A stretch of 44,421 bases of DNA from contig QNFX01000016.1 in NCBI GenBank assembly GCA_003650125.1, positions 1-44,421 of the forward strand, written 5' to 3'. The translations under genes and the position numbers were made by a program. Shown piece after piece: positions 17,118 to 26,327 of this stretch. Origin of the DNA: Campylobacterota bacterium (GTDB lineage Bacteria; Bdellovibrionota; Bacteriovoracia; Bacteriovoracales; Bacteriovoracaceae). Position 1 is the first letter of the stretch. The number at the start of each line of letters is the position of its first letter. A model generated the notes under the pieces. The model saw nothing but the letters and a program-made list of their open reading frames with translations. It did no database searches and was not told where the DNA came from.

Positions 17118-18274
17118 TGTTTAAATCAATCTTTGCCATATTTTTTGCTGAAAAATCTATTAAGAGATTTATTATCGGAGTTGTGGCCGGATTGGCCTTT
17201 TCCATATCAGTTATCTTGGCCACGATTGGCATAATGGATGGCTTTGAACATTCTCTTAAAAAAGGATTAAAGCAGTCGATTGGAGATCTTTATTTTTATT
17301 CATCCAAAGGCCCTTTTAAATTAGATAAAACCATTAAAGATATAATTGGAGACCATGAATATACTAGTCTTTTGCAAACGGAAGGCTTTGTAGTAAATGA
17401 AGAGATTTCAAAAGGAGTACTGGTAAAAGGTATAGACCCCGCTACATTTGAAAAAGTTACTAATCAAAAAATTAATCTAAAGAGGGGGGAAGTGGCGATA
17501 GGGATACAACTGTCCAAGAGCTTAGGGCTAAAAGTTGGAGATGTTTTAACACTCGCCCTATCTAAGGGAAACAGGGAAGTAAAAGGTCTGCCGGATTTAA
17601 AAAATTTCAAGGTAGGACTAGTCTTTTCTCATGGGATTTATGAGAAGGATTTACGTATTGTTTATATTAGTAAGGGCCTCTTACAAAAATTGATAAATAT
17701 TAGAGACAGAGTAAATGTTGTAACCTTAAATATCCCAGGAAAAGACCTTGAGGAAGCAAGATTTGATCTGAGTGAGAAATTAGGTGGCCGCTTTAGAGTG
17801 AAAACCTTTTGGCATGAATTTGGCTCACTTCTAGAAGCGGTTCAAATAGAAAAAATATTAATTGGTCTGATCTTTCAATTAGTGGTTTTAATTTCAGTAT
17901 TTAATGTTATGGCCTTTATTATATTTCTAAATGAGAAGAAATCTCAGGAGATCTTTTTGCTTCGCGCTTTAGGCCTGAACCAAAAAAAGATATTGAGAAT
18001 CTGGTTAACCATTATGTTTGGAGTCTGGTTCTTATCCTGTGCAGTTGCGATGTTATTAGTTCAACTATTTAATTATCTCCTAACTTATGCATCAATATTT
18101 AAGGTACCGGGGGAAATTTATCATTTAGGCAGATTAAATATTATGCTCACGAAATATGATTATATATTGGTCTTTGGCCTGGCCTTAGTCTGGCTCTTGT
18201 TAGTATTTGTTATCGGTTATGCACGACTTAGAAAAAAACCAATTTTAGAAGGCCTAAGAAAGGAATTTGCATGA
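17117..18274 (+). CDS. lolC: Lipoprotein-releasing ABC transporter permease LolC/LolE
   Basis: 385 residues of the MacB/FtsX permease type: one membrane segment at about 17-40, a large periplasmic domain (about 45-235), and three C-terminal membrane segments (about 250-275, 293-320, 350-375). With LolD it releases mature lipoproteins from the inner membrane toward LolA. The ATG overlaps the prfB stop (TAATG), and the lolD ATG overlaps this gene's stop. Only one permease gene is present, so a homodimer (LolF-like or single LolC) is likely rather than LolC plus LolE; the symbol is therefore approximate. Confidence 0.85.
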   Translation: MFKSIFAIFFAEKSIKRFIIGVVAGLAFSISVILATIGIMDGFEHSLKKGLKQSIGDLYFYSSKGPFKLDKTIKDIIGDHEYTSLLQTEGFVVNEEISKGVLVKGIDPATFEKVTNQKINLKRGEVAIGIQLSKSLGLKVGDVLTLALSKGNREVKGLPDLKNFKVGLVFSHGIYEKDLRIVYISKGLLQKLINIRDRVNVVTLNIPGKDLEEARFDLSEKLGGRFRVKTFWHEFGSLLEAVQIEKILIGLIFQLVVLISVFNVMAFIIFLNEKKSQEIFLLRALGLNQKKILRIWLTIMFGVWFLSCAVAMLLVQLFNYLLTYASIFKVPGEIYHLGRLNIMLTKYDYILVFGLALVWLLLVFVIGYARLRKKPILEGLRKEFA

Positions 18275-18933
18275 ACTCTTTTATTGAACTTTCAAATGTT
18301 AAAAAAAGTTATGGACAGTTTAACGCCTTAAAAGATGTTTCCCTGACCCTAAACCAAGGGAGTCATTATGTTATTCAAGGTGCCTCAGGATCAGGGAAAT
18401 CGACTCTGTTGTACCTAATTGGTGGTTTAGACAGTCCAAGTAGTGGGCAAATTTATTTTAATGGTGAAGACTTATCTTCCTTTGGTGACGAAAAACTGGC
18501 CAGTTATCGAAATACTTCTGTAGGCCTTGTCTTTCAATTCCATTTTTTACTTCCCTCCATGAATTGTCTGGATAATATTTTACTTCCCAGTAGAATTGGT
18601 GGGCTGCGCGTAGGGAAAGTTAAAAAAGAAGTTCTCTCTATCGCTGAAAATCTTGGCGTTACTCATTGTTTGAAAAAATTTCCCTATGAGTTATCTGGAG
18701 GTGAGCAGCAAAGAGTAAATATAATTCGTGCCCTTTCTTTAAAACCAAAATTATTATTATGCGATGAACCTACAGGTAATTTGGATTCTTCTAATTCAAA
18801 TAAGGTAATTAGTTTAATTAAAGAGCTAGCAGAGACATATGGTTCCACTCTTGTCGTAGTGACGCATGATGATGGTGTCGCTCACCAATTTCCGCAAAAA
18901 TTCTTCTTAAAAGATGGCGTTTTGGATGACTAA
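18271..18933 (+). CDS. lolD: Lipoprotein-releasing ABC transporter ATPase LolD
   Basis: 220 residues. Walker A GASGSGKST (about 37-45), Q-loop VFQFHFLLPSM, signature LSGGEQQRVNIIRAL and Walker B LLLCDEPTGNLD are all intact. It belongs to the LolD/MacB/FtsE group; pairing with the LolC-type permease makes it LolD. It powers lipoprotein extraction from the inner membrane. Overlaps the permease gene by 4 bases. Confidence 0.93.
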   Translation: MNSFIELSNVKKSYGQFNALKDVSLTLNQGSHYVIQGASGSGKSTLLYLIGGLDSPSSGQIYFNGEDLSSFGDEKLASYRNTSVGLVFQFHFLLPSMNCLDNILLPSRIGGLRVGKVKKEVLSIAENLGVTHCLKKFPYELSGGEQQRVNIIRALSLKPKLLLCDEPTGNLDSSNSNKVISLIKELAETYGSTLVVVTHDDGVAHQFPQKFFLKDGVLDD

Positions 18934-19037
18934 ATTACTTTTAAGTTTATAAGTTTACTGGTAGATTTTTCCGTTCTTAGACTCAAAATTGAACCGCCTA
19001 AAAGGTTCATACAAGTACTTTGAAGAGGATTATAAAT

Positions 19038-21329
19038 TTGAAGGCCACCCAGAACCTTGGATTTTTAAAATTCATTCTATTATTGCCTTTCTTTTTTTCC
19101 TTTTTTGGATTTGCTGCCGATGATATAGGTCCCCGTAAAAGTCTATTTAAAATTGATGAAGTGCAGATAAAGGGCCTAAAAAGGGTCGAGAAAGAGGCCA
19201 TTCTAGAAAAAATAGGTTCTAGGCCCGGAATAGAGCTTGATAACTATCTGCTCCAAGAAGATCTAAAAACTATCTACGGCCTAAAATATTTTGATTTTAT
19301 CGAAGCACAGCAGCAGGTTATTAAAGGCAAAAATGTTTTAATTTTTGTCGTTAAAGAAAGACCAATTGTTACTAAAATTTCTATCGATGGAAATTTTGAC
19401 CTAGATGATGATGAATTATTAGAGCAAATTAAAACTAAAGACTTTTCTATTTTAGATGTTAACCGGATCAAAAGAGATCTAGGTGCCCTTCAAAAATTCT
19501 ATGAAGAAAAGGGCTATTTCCTAGCTGCAGTAAATTATCAATTAGTCCAAGTTTCTAAAGATAATGTTGAACTAATTTTTCAAATTGATGAATTTGATAA
19601 GATTCGTGTCAAAAGAATTGAATTCCTGGGGAATGTGGCCTTTTCGGATAATGAACTAAAGGCCATTATGGAGACTCGTGAAGAGTCGCTATTTTCTTTT
19701 CTCACTGGGTCAGGAAGTTTTAAAGAGTTCAACTTTAATACCGATATCGAAAGAATAAAGTTTTTCTATAAAACTAAAGGTTATCTGCAAGTTAACTTAG
19801 GATCCCCTGAGGTAACCATATCAGAAGATAAGAAATGGGTTTTCATCTCTCTTAAAGTAAATGAAGGGCCTTTATTTAAGATTAATAATATCTATTTTGA
19901 AGGTAATGATCTTTTTTCTGACTCTAAGCTTCGAGAAAAAATAAAACTTAAAGAAGATGAAGTATATTCAGAAGAGCTTTTAAGACGAGACATTATAAAA
20001 CTAACTGAAGCATTCCAAGATGAAGGATATGCTTTTGCTAACGTCTTGAGAGACTTACAGATCGTTCCCGGTGAAAATAAGGTTGATGTTAAATTTTCTT
20101 TTGAAAAAGGAAAAATCGCCTATATCGGAAAGATTAAAATCTTAGGAAATACCAAAACTCGAGATAAGGTTGTTAGACGGGAATTAAAAATCAGAGAAGG
20201 TTCTAAATTTAGTGGGACTGACCTTCGAATATCTAAAGAAAATGTTCAGCGTCTAGGCTATTTTGATCCTAAGGCGATTGTTTTTAATACTGTAAATCGA
20301 GCGGATCGAGATGATGTTATCGATGTTGAGATTACCGTTAAAGAAAGAAATACCGGACAAATATCCCTTGGTGCTGGTTATTCAACCGCCTCAGGCTTTT
20401 TCTTCCAGGGCTCAGTTTCACAAAATAACTTTCTAGGGTTAGGGCAAAATCTCGCTGTTTCTGCCAACTACTCTAAAAAAACTAGCTCTTTTAACGTCAA
20501 CTTTACTGATCCTTATTTTTTAGACACTAAATGGGTATTCGGTTTTGATATTTTTTCTCAGGATGATAATCAAAGTAAAAGTTATCGGTATAAGAAAAAA
20601 GGTGGGAACCTGCGGATTGGTTACCCCATCTTTGATTACACGAGACTTTATTTCAGTTACCTCTATGAAGACTTGACACTAAAGGAAGTAACCAATCCAA
20701 CGATTGACCCTGAACTTGAAAATGGACTTTCTTCCGGTTTTCAGACCACATTAGTACGCGACGCGAGAAACAATCTCTTTGAACCAACTGATGGCCTATA
20801 TCTGTCATTTCTTGGAGAGTTCATGGGACTTGGCGGCGACAAAAAATGGGCCAAGGCAGAGGGAGATCTTAGATTTTATAGACCCCTTGTTGGTGATTTT
20901 GTCTTTAGGGCCCGAGTTTATGGAACGCATATTGGTAAAATCCAAAATTCTATGATCCCTAATACTGAAAAATTCACTCTTGGGGGGGCAAAAAACTTAA
21001 GAGGGTACACTCTTGAGGCCATCGGTGTACCTTGGAAAGACCCTAAAACTGGTACCATTTATATGATTGGTGGAGACACCGCCACTTACACTTCTTTAGA
21101 AATAGAGCATCCCCTGGCCAGAGAGGCCGGGATTAAATGGGTTATCTTTTTTGATGCAGGTTGGGCCGGTGATGATTTAAATAAATTCATGCTTCATAAG
21201 GATTGGGGATTTGGGATAAGATGGTTCTCTCCAATAGGTGTTTTGCGGTTTGAATATGGCATCCCCATCGCGCCTAAATTAGCTACTGAGAGTGGCCAAT
21301 TTCACTTTGATATAGGACAATTATTTTGA
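19038..21329 (+). CDS. bamA: Outer membrane protein assembly factor BamA (TTG start)
   Basis: 763 residues from TTG 19038, which follows AGAGG at 19024-19028; an in-frame TTG at 19020 has no binding site. Signal peptide of about 25 residues (hydrophobic FILLLPFFFSFFGF), five POTRA domains (about 35-410) and a 16-strand barrel. The conserved loop motif appears as NLRGYTLEA and the C-terminus ends in Phe, as in BamA. It folds and inserts outer-membrane proteins. A 104-base gap after lolD separates it from the Lol genes. Chaperone gene ompH and lipid A genes follow, the usual cluster. Confidence 0.95.
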   Translation: MKATQNLGFLKFILLLPFFFSFFGFAADDIGPRKSLFKIDEVQIKGLKRVEKEAILEKIGSRPGIELDNYLLQEDLKTIYGLKYFDFIEAQQQVIKGKNVLIFVVKERPIVTKISIDGNFDLDDDELLEQIKTKDFSILDVNRIKRDLGALQKFYEEKGYFLAAVNYQLVQVSKDNVELIFQIDEFDKIRVKRIEFLGNVAFSDNELKAIMETREESLFSFLTGSGSFKEFNFNTDIERIKFFYKTKGYLQVNLGSPEVTISEDKKWVFISLKVNEGPLFKINNIYFEGNDLFSDSKLREKIKLKEDEVYSEELLRRDIIKLTEAFQDEGYAFANVLRDLQIVPGENKVDVKFSFEKGKIAYIGKIKILGNTKTRDKVVRRELKIREGSKFSGTDLRISKENVQRLGYFDPKAIVFNTVNRADRDDVIDVEITVKERNTGQISLGAGYSTASGFFFQGSVSQNNFLGLGQNLAVSANYSKKTSSFNVNFTDPYFLDTKWVFGFDIFSQDDNQSKSYRYKKKGGNLRIGYPIFDYTRLYFSYLYEDLTLKEVTNPTIDPELENGLSSGFQTTLVRDARNNLFEPTDGLYLSFLGEFMGLGGDKKWAKAEGDLRFYRPLVGDFVFRARVYGTHIGKIQNSMIPNTEKFTLGGAKNLRGYTLEAIGVPWKDPKTGTIYMIGGDTATYTSLEIEHPLAREAGIKWVIFFDAGWAGDDLNKFMLHKDWGFGIRWFSPIGVLRFEYGIPIAPKLATESGQFHFDIGQLF

Positions 21330-21349
21330 AATTCATAAGGAGCATGAAC

Positions 21350-21853
21350 ATGAAAATTTTAACTTTAATAATAGCATTTTTACTTCCTATAACTGTTATG
21401 AGCGCTACTGTTGTAGGGAAAGTAGATATCCAAAGGGTATTGATCTCAATCAAGGAAGGGAAGGCCGTTCGAGATAAATTGAAAAAACAATTTGATGACA
21501 AACAAAAGATTGTTAAAAAAGAAGAAGCGGCCATTAGAAAATTACAAGAAGAGTTTAAAAAGCAGGCGATGGTTTTAAACGACAATGCCAAGGCCAAAAA
21601 AGAAAAAGAAATTCAAACTAGATTTATGAAATTGCAGCAGCAGACTATGGGCTACCAAAAAGAAATTCAGGCACTTGAGAATAAGTACAAGAAGCCAATT
21701 TTAAACAAGCTTAGAGGTATTATTACTGAGATCTCTAAAAATGCTGGAGTAGATATGACTTTTGAGTCTAGTACCGCTCCAATCGTCTATGCCAAAACTG
21801 AAAAAGACCTTACTGATAAGGTTATCAAGGCATACGATAAGAAATTTAAGTAA
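21350..21853 (+). CDS. Periplasmic chaperone OmpH/Skp
   Basis: 167 residues from ATG 21350, chosen because AAGGAG (21337-21342) is seven bases upstream; an ATG at 21344 is too close. Signal peptide (MKILTLIIAFLLPITVMSA), then a VGKVDIQRVL strand and a long Lys/Gln/Glu-rich helical hairpin, typical of OmpH/Skp. It carries unfolded outer-membrane proteins to BamA. It starts about 20 bases after the bamA stop. Confidence 0.9.
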   Translation: MKILTLIIAFLLPITVMSATVVGKVDIQRVLISIKEGKAVRDKLKKQFDDKQKIVKKEEAAIRKLQEEFKKQAMVLNDNAKAKKEKEIQTRFMKLQQQTMGYQKEIQALENKYKKPILNKLRGIITEISKNAGVDMTFESSTAPIVYAKTEKDLTDKVIKAYDKKFK

Positions 21854-21895
21854 TATCCTTTTTTTTCTGATCATTTAGTTTTACAAAATCATGCG

Positions 21896-21927
21896 GAGGG
21901 CCTAAGTTAGGCCCTCAGTGCATTTTT
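21896..21927 (+). terminator. Hairpin between ompH and lpxD, possible partial terminator
   Basis: GAGGGCCTA (21896-21904) pairs with TAGGCCCTC (21908-21916) over the loop AGT. The only T run (TTTTT, 21923-21927) begins six bases later, so it is weak as an intrinsic terminator. It may lower or regulate read-through into lpxD, or protect the upstream mRNA. Confidence 0.5.
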
Positions 21928-21939
21928 CAGGGGTAATCC

Positions 21940-22983
21940 ATGAAAATTAAAGAACTTATGGCCTGCGATGATGGCATTTTTATTCACTCAGATGAGAATT
22001 CCTTTGATGAAGTCAGAGGAATTACTACATTAGAGTTTTCTAAACCAGGACATCTTCTTTTTATCAACTCATCCAAGTACTGGAAAAAATTAGAACAAAA
22101 TCTTAAAAATCCTCTTTTTTCTGAAATGGGACTCATTGTTGATGAAAAACTAATTAAAAAATTAGAGCAGGATCCTATATGGGAAGATGCGAAAAAGAGG
22201 TTTTCAACCATTCTTGGCACCTCTCATTTTGAAAAATCAATGTGTCTCTTATCCAAGGTCTTCTTTGATGAGACTTTTAAGAACGTGGATTTAGTTGTGG
22301 ATGGAAGAGAGGATGATTCCGCTCAGATAGATGCCAGTGCTAAATTGGCGGCAAATGTCTTTATTGGACAGAATGTTGTGCTAGGAAAAAATGTAACAAT
22401 AATGAATGGTGTCTCCATTATGGCAGGCTCAAAAGTTGGAGATGACACCGTTATCTTTCCTTCTGTCACCGTTTATCCCGGTGTTGTGATTAGAAAAAGA
22501 TGTAGAATTCACTCTTCAACCACTCTTGGTACTGATGGGTTTGGTTATAATTTTATTGAAGGAGTCCACCACAAGCTATGGCATTTTGGAGGACTTATTA
22601 TAGACGATGATGTTGAGATAGGCGCTAATTCGGCCATCGATGGTGGGACTTTTTCTCCTACTATGATCGGGGCCGGTTCTAAAATAGATAATCATGTACA
22701 AATTGGTCACAATTGTATTTTAGGCCGCGGAGTAATTCTATGTGGACAAGTAGGAATATCTGGTAGCTGTACGATCGACGACTATGCTCTTTTTGCTGGC
22801 AAGGCCGGAATGGGCCAGGGAATAAATATTGGAAAAGGAGTGCAAGTGGCCGGTGGTGCTTTAGTAAGCCAAGACTGGGCAGCTGGTTCGGTAATTGCCG
22901 GACATCCGGCAAGGCCCCTAAAGGAGTGGCTCAAAGGAATTGCCCACGTTAGAAAAAATTCATTAAAAACCGGAAATCAATAA
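21940..22983 (+). CDS. lpxD: UDP-3-O-acylglucosamine N-acyltransferase LpxD
   Basis: 347 residues. N-terminal uridine-binding domain (about 1-110), then left-handed beta-helix hexapeptide repeats (about 115-300) with the LpxD-typical GTDGFGYNF and the catalytic-His region NHVQIGHNC. It adds the second hydroxyacyl chain in lipid A synthesis. Members of this family take the third step, after LpxA and LpxC. fabZ follows after 13 bases. Confidence 0.96.
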   Translation: MKIKELMACDDGIFIHSDENSFDEVRGITTLEFSKPGHLLFINSSKYWKKLEQNLKNPLFSEMGLIVDEKLIKKLEQDPIWEDAKKRFSTILGTSHFEKSMCLLSKVFFDETFKNVDLVVDGREDDSAQIDASAKLAANVFIGQNVVLGKNVTIMNGVSIMAGSKVGDDTVIFPSVTVYPGVVIRKRCRIHSSTTLGTDGFGYNFIEGVHHKLWHFGGLIIDDDVEIGANSAIDGGTFSPTMIGAGSKIDNHVQIGHNCILGRGVILCGQVGISGSCTIDDYALFAGKAGMGQGINIGKGVQVAGGALVSQDWAAGSVIAGHPARPLKEWLKGIAHVRKNSLKTGNQ

Positions 22984-22996
22984 CAAGGAGTTAGGA

Positions 22997-23473
22997 ATGT
23001 TGATCGACAAGGAGCAAGTTAAGGCCTTTTTACCTCATAGGGATCCATTTTTATTTATTGATTCTGTAGAATCAATTTCAGGCCCAAGTGATCTAGTTAA
23101 AGATACAAAAGAGTTAGAAGGGGTCGAGGTAAAGACTAAATATTATATAGATAAAGATCATCCTGTCTTTAAAGGACACTTTCCAGGTAACCCTATTTTA
23201 CCAGGAGTTATTCAAGTTGAGATGATGGCACAAACTGCAGGTTTTACCATTACCAAGCTATATTCCATGCCATTTAAAGATATCGATTTAAAGATGGCGC
23301 TGTTGAAAGTAGAAAATGCTAAATTTAGAAGACCAATAACTCCGGACATGGAACTTGATATAGTTTCCATTTGTCGGAAATTTAAAAAGAAGATAGCAGT
23401 ATATGACTGCCAAATCTTTCATCAGGGAAATCTGATGAGTGAGGCCTCAGTACTTGCGAGTTTTGATGATTAA
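22997..23473 (+). CDS. fabZ: 3-hydroxyacyl-ACP dehydratase FabZ
   Basis: 158 residues, hot-dog fold. The catalytic His is in GHFPGNPILPGV and the Glu in IQVEMMAQTAG. FabZ competes with LpxA/LpxD for 3-hydroxyacyl-ACP, so it balances phospholipid and lipid A synthesis; the lpxD-fabZ-lpxA order is common in proteobacteria. A good ribosome binding site (AAGGAG) precedes the ATG. Confidence 0.96.
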   Translation: MLIDKEQVKAFLPHRDPFLFIDSVESISGPSDLVKDTKELEGVEVKTKYYIDKDHPVFKGHFPGNPILPGVIQVEMMAQTAGFTITKLYSMPFKDIDLKMALLKVENAKFRRPITPDMELDIVSICRKFKKKIAVYDCQIFHQGNLMSEASVLASFDD

Positions 23474-23484
23474 GGAAGTAGTTA

Positions 23485-24279
23485 ATGGATAATGTTATTC
23501 ACCCAATGTCTTTTGTTGATTCAAAAGCAAAACTTGGAAAAAATGTAAAGATTGGCCCTTTTTGTGTAGTAGGACCTGATGTCGAACTTGGAGATAACTG
23601 TGAGCTTATCTCTCATGTAACTATTGATGGGATTACTAAAATAGGTAAAGGTAATACCTTTTTTCCTCAAAGTGTAATAGGGGGACGCCCTCAGGACCTT
23701 ACTTACAATGGAGAACCTACAATTTTAGAAATAGGGAATAATAATACCATTAGAGAATGTGTCACAATCCATAGAGGAACATTAAAAGAAAATGGCATAA
23801 CTAAACTCGGGAGTGGAAACTACCTTATGGCCTACGTACATCTTGGTCATGATGTAGTGGTTGAAGATAATTGTATTATCACCAATGCTGTTAATATCGC
23901 CGGGCATGTGAAAATTGGCTCTGGTTGTATCATCGGTGGGGGAACTAATATCTCTCAATTTGTAAAAATTGGCAGAGGAGCATACCTAGGGGGTAGTTCA
24001 GGAGTTGACAAGGATATACCTCCTTTTTGTACAGCTTATGGAAATCGTATTCGTTTAAAGGGAATTAATATTATTGGGATGAAAAGAAGAGGGATTGAAA
24101 AACCTCTTATCTCTGAACTTCTTGATTTTTTCCGGGAGATGGAATCTTCCAATCTTTCTCCAAAATCTTTTGTTGCCAAAGATGAAATGAGCAAAGATTT
24201 TTCTGAAAATGAATTTGTCAAAGAAATGAGTAATTTTATAGTTGCAAGCGATGTCGGGATCGCTCCATTTAATTTTTAG
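23485..24279 (+). CDS. lpxA: UDP-GlcNAc (or GlcNAc3N) O/N-acyltransferase LpxA
   Basis: 264 residues (E. coli 262). Hexapeptide-repeat beta helix (about 1-190) with the catalytic His in the region AYVHLGHDVVV and an alpha-helical C-terminal domain. First acylation step of lipid A. The reductase gene directly downstream raises the possibility that the substrate carries a 3-amino group (GnnA-type pathway); this is inference. Confidence 0.96.
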   Translation: MDNVIHPMSFVDSKAKLGKNVKIGPFCVVGPDVELGDNCELISHVTIDGITKIGKGNTFFPQSVIGGRPQDLTYNGEPTILEIGNNNTIRECVTIHRGTLKENGITKLGSGNYLMAYVHLGHDVVVEDNCIITNAVNIAGHVKIGSGCIIGGGTNISQFVKIGRGAYLGGSSGVDKDIPPFCTAYGNRIRLKGINIIGMKRRGIEKPLISELLDFFREMESSNLSPKSFVAKDEMSKDFSENEFVKEMSNFIVASDVGIAPFNF

Positions 24280-24285
24280 GTTAAT

Positions 24286-25200
24286 ATGGTAAAAGTCGCA
24301 GTAATAGGTTTTGGCCATTTAGGAAAATGGCACGCAGAAAAGGCCGCCTCTCTAGCAAAAGAAATGAATATCTCTCTAACAGCTATTGTAGAGAAATATC
24401 CCAGCGCCCGAGAAAAGGCCGCTAATCTCTATCCGGGTATCACGATCACTCCTGATTTAAGTGATATAATTGATCTTGTTGATGCTGCAATTGTCGTGAC
24501 TCCAACGTCTACTCATAGCTCAGTAATCAAAGAGCTGCTTAAAAAAAATAAACATGTATTTTGTGAGAAACCTCTTACCCCAACATATGAAGAGGCGCTA
24601 GAAATTGAAAATCTAGCTAAAGATAAAGGTTTGATTTTTCAAGTAGGCCATAGTGAACGTTTCCATCAATCTTGGGAGATGGTCGATGAATTTAAAGAAA
24701 TATTTGATACCCCTGGAGTTGTAACGATTAATCGACTTGGCGCTTTTAAAGGTCGGGCCACGGATGTTGATGTGGTTAATGATTTAATGGTTCATGATCT
24801 TGATATTTTACTGCATCTTTTTGGGGAGTATCCTGAAACAATCACTTCAAATGGTTACAAAATTTTAACGGATAATTTTGATTATGTGAAAACTAGACTG
24901 GGATTTAAATCCGGGAGAGTCGCAACGATAACTTCAAGTAGAAATCATATTGAGGAAGTAAGAACTTTTGAACTCACCAATGATAAAGGCACTATCGTAA
25001 TTGACCTTTTAAATAATGAGATTAAGCATGCTAACAAAAGCGGTAAAGTCGAAGTAATTAAATATAATAAAAGAGATCATCTACTCTTAGAGCAGGAGAG
25101 CTTTTATCAGGCAATTTTAACAGGATCTAAAGTCCCCGTTACTCTAAAAGATGGAGTAATGGCGGTAAAACTTGTAGGTGAAGTTCTGGAAAGTCTATGA
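24286..25200 (+). CDS. Gfo/Idh/MocA-family sugar-nucleotide oxidoreductase (GnnA-like candidate)
   Basis: 304 residues. N-terminal Rossmann fold with GFGHLGKWHAEKA (about 7-19), the family motif CEKPLTPT (about 92-99), and a C-terminal alpha/beta domain with the conserved HDLDILLHL block. It lies between lpxA and lpxB and overlaps lpxB by 4 bases, so it is almost certainly part of lipid A synthesis. In Acidithiobacillus and Leptospira a reductase of this family, GnnA, oxidises the 3-OH of UDP-GlcNAc so that GnnB can aminate it. No GnnB aminotransferase is seen nearby, so the function is not settled; a different sugar substrate is possible. Confidence 0.8.
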   Translation: MVKVAVIGFGHLGKWHAEKAASLAKEMNISLTAIVEKYPSAREKAANLYPGITITPDLSDIIDLVDAAIVVTPTSTHSSVIKELLKKNKHVFCEKPLTPTYEEALEIENLAKDKGLIFQVGHSERFHQSWEMVDEFKEIFDTPGVVTINRLGAFKGRATDVDVVNDLMVHDLDILLHLFGEYPETITSNGYKILTDNFDYVKTRLGFKSGRVATITSSRNHIEEVRTFELTNDKGTIVIDLLNNEIKHANKSGKVEVIKYNKRDHLLLEQESFYQAILTGSKVPVTLKDGVMAVKLVGEVLESL

Positions 25201-26327
25201 GAGAGAACTGTCTTATAATCGCTGGTGAAAAGTCAGGTGAAGAACATGCTCTGACCTTTATTAAGGAGCTTAAAAGAAAATGCCCTGATGTTGATTTTTG
25301 GGGTGTCGGTGGCGATGAATTGGCCACTCAGATGGACATTGAATATCATCTAAAAGATTTTTCTAGCTGGGGAATTAGTGAAGTTATCAAAAAGATTCCT
25401 TTTTATCTAAAGGCATTAAAGTATATTGAACGAAAGGCCATTGAACGAAAAACAAAAACAGCTATCCTTATAGACTTTCAAGATTTTAATTTAAGACTGG
25501 CCCGAAGACTTAAAAAACAAGGTGTACGAGTTCTTTACTATGTTGCTCCTCAGGCCTGGGCCTGGAAAGCAAAGAGGGCGGGAGTTTTACAAAAGACAGT
25601 TCATACTTTATTTACGATCATTCCTTTTGAGAAAAAATGGTTTAATGATAGGGGAGTGAGTAAAGTTGTGGCAATCAACCATCCTTTGCTTACAAAATTT
25701 GAAAAAGATCTCCCCCATATTAAAAATAAAAATTTTTCGGAGCTTAAAAAGGAAGTAAACCTCCTCTTATTACCTGGTAGTAGAAATTTTGAAGTAGCAG
25801 AACTATTGCCGGAGTTTATAGGTTCGCTGAAAGAACTTAAAAAAGATTTCCCCTTAAAGGTTTCTTTAGTTCTATCTTCCAATATCAATAAAGACCTAAT
25901 CAAACCTTATGCTAGTTTTATTGATAAAATATACTCTAATGAAGAATTAACAAAGGCCTTAACCGAAGCTGATTTTGCCTTTGGGGCCAGTGGGACTGTG
26001 ACCTTGGCCTGTGCCCTTTTTGAGGTGCCCACGGTAGTTGCCTATAAGGGATCACTTTTAAATGAATTCATTTTTTATCAGTTTATTGACTATAAAGGTC
26101 CCATTTCTCTGGCCAATATAGTTCATCAAAAGCAGGTTTATCCTGAATTAATGCAAGATAGGGCCACAAGCTATAACATGGGCCTTAATTTAAGAAGATG
26201 GTTAACAGATGATTTGGAATATGAAAAAATAAAAGAAACCTTGGCGAAAACCAAGAGCTTGCTACAGGGTGAATCAATTGATGTCGCCTCTTATATGGCC
26301 GGAGTGCTAACAGAAGATGAAAAATAG
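25197..26327 (+). CDS. lpxB: Lipid-A-disaccharide synthase LpxB
   Basis: 376 residues. AGEKSGEEHA replaces the usual AGExSGD; IDFQDFN, YYVAPQAWAWKAKR and LLPGSRNFEV are typical LpxB blocks. It joins UDP-diacylglucosamine with lipid X to make the beta-1,6 disaccharide. The ATG overlaps the preceding stop, and the end overlaps lpxK by 11 bases. Confidence 0.93.
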   Translation: MRENCLIIAGEKSGEEHALTFIKELKRKCPDVDFWGVGGDELATQMDIEYHLKDFSSWGISEVIKKIPFYLKALKYIERKAIERKTKTAILIDFQDFNLRLARRLKKQGVRVLYYVAPQAWAWKAKRAGVLQKTVHTLFTIIPFEKKWFNDRGVSKVVAINHPLLTKFEKDLPHIKNKNFSELKKEVNLLLLPGSRNFEVAELLPEFIGSLKELKKDFPLKVSLVLSSNINKDLIKPYASFIDKIYSNEELTKALTEADFAFGASGTVTLACALFEVPTVVAYKGSLLNEFIFYQFIDYKGPISLANIVHQKQVYPELMQDRATSYNMGLNLRRWLTDDLEYEKIKETLAKTKSLLQGESIDVASYMAGVLTEDEK

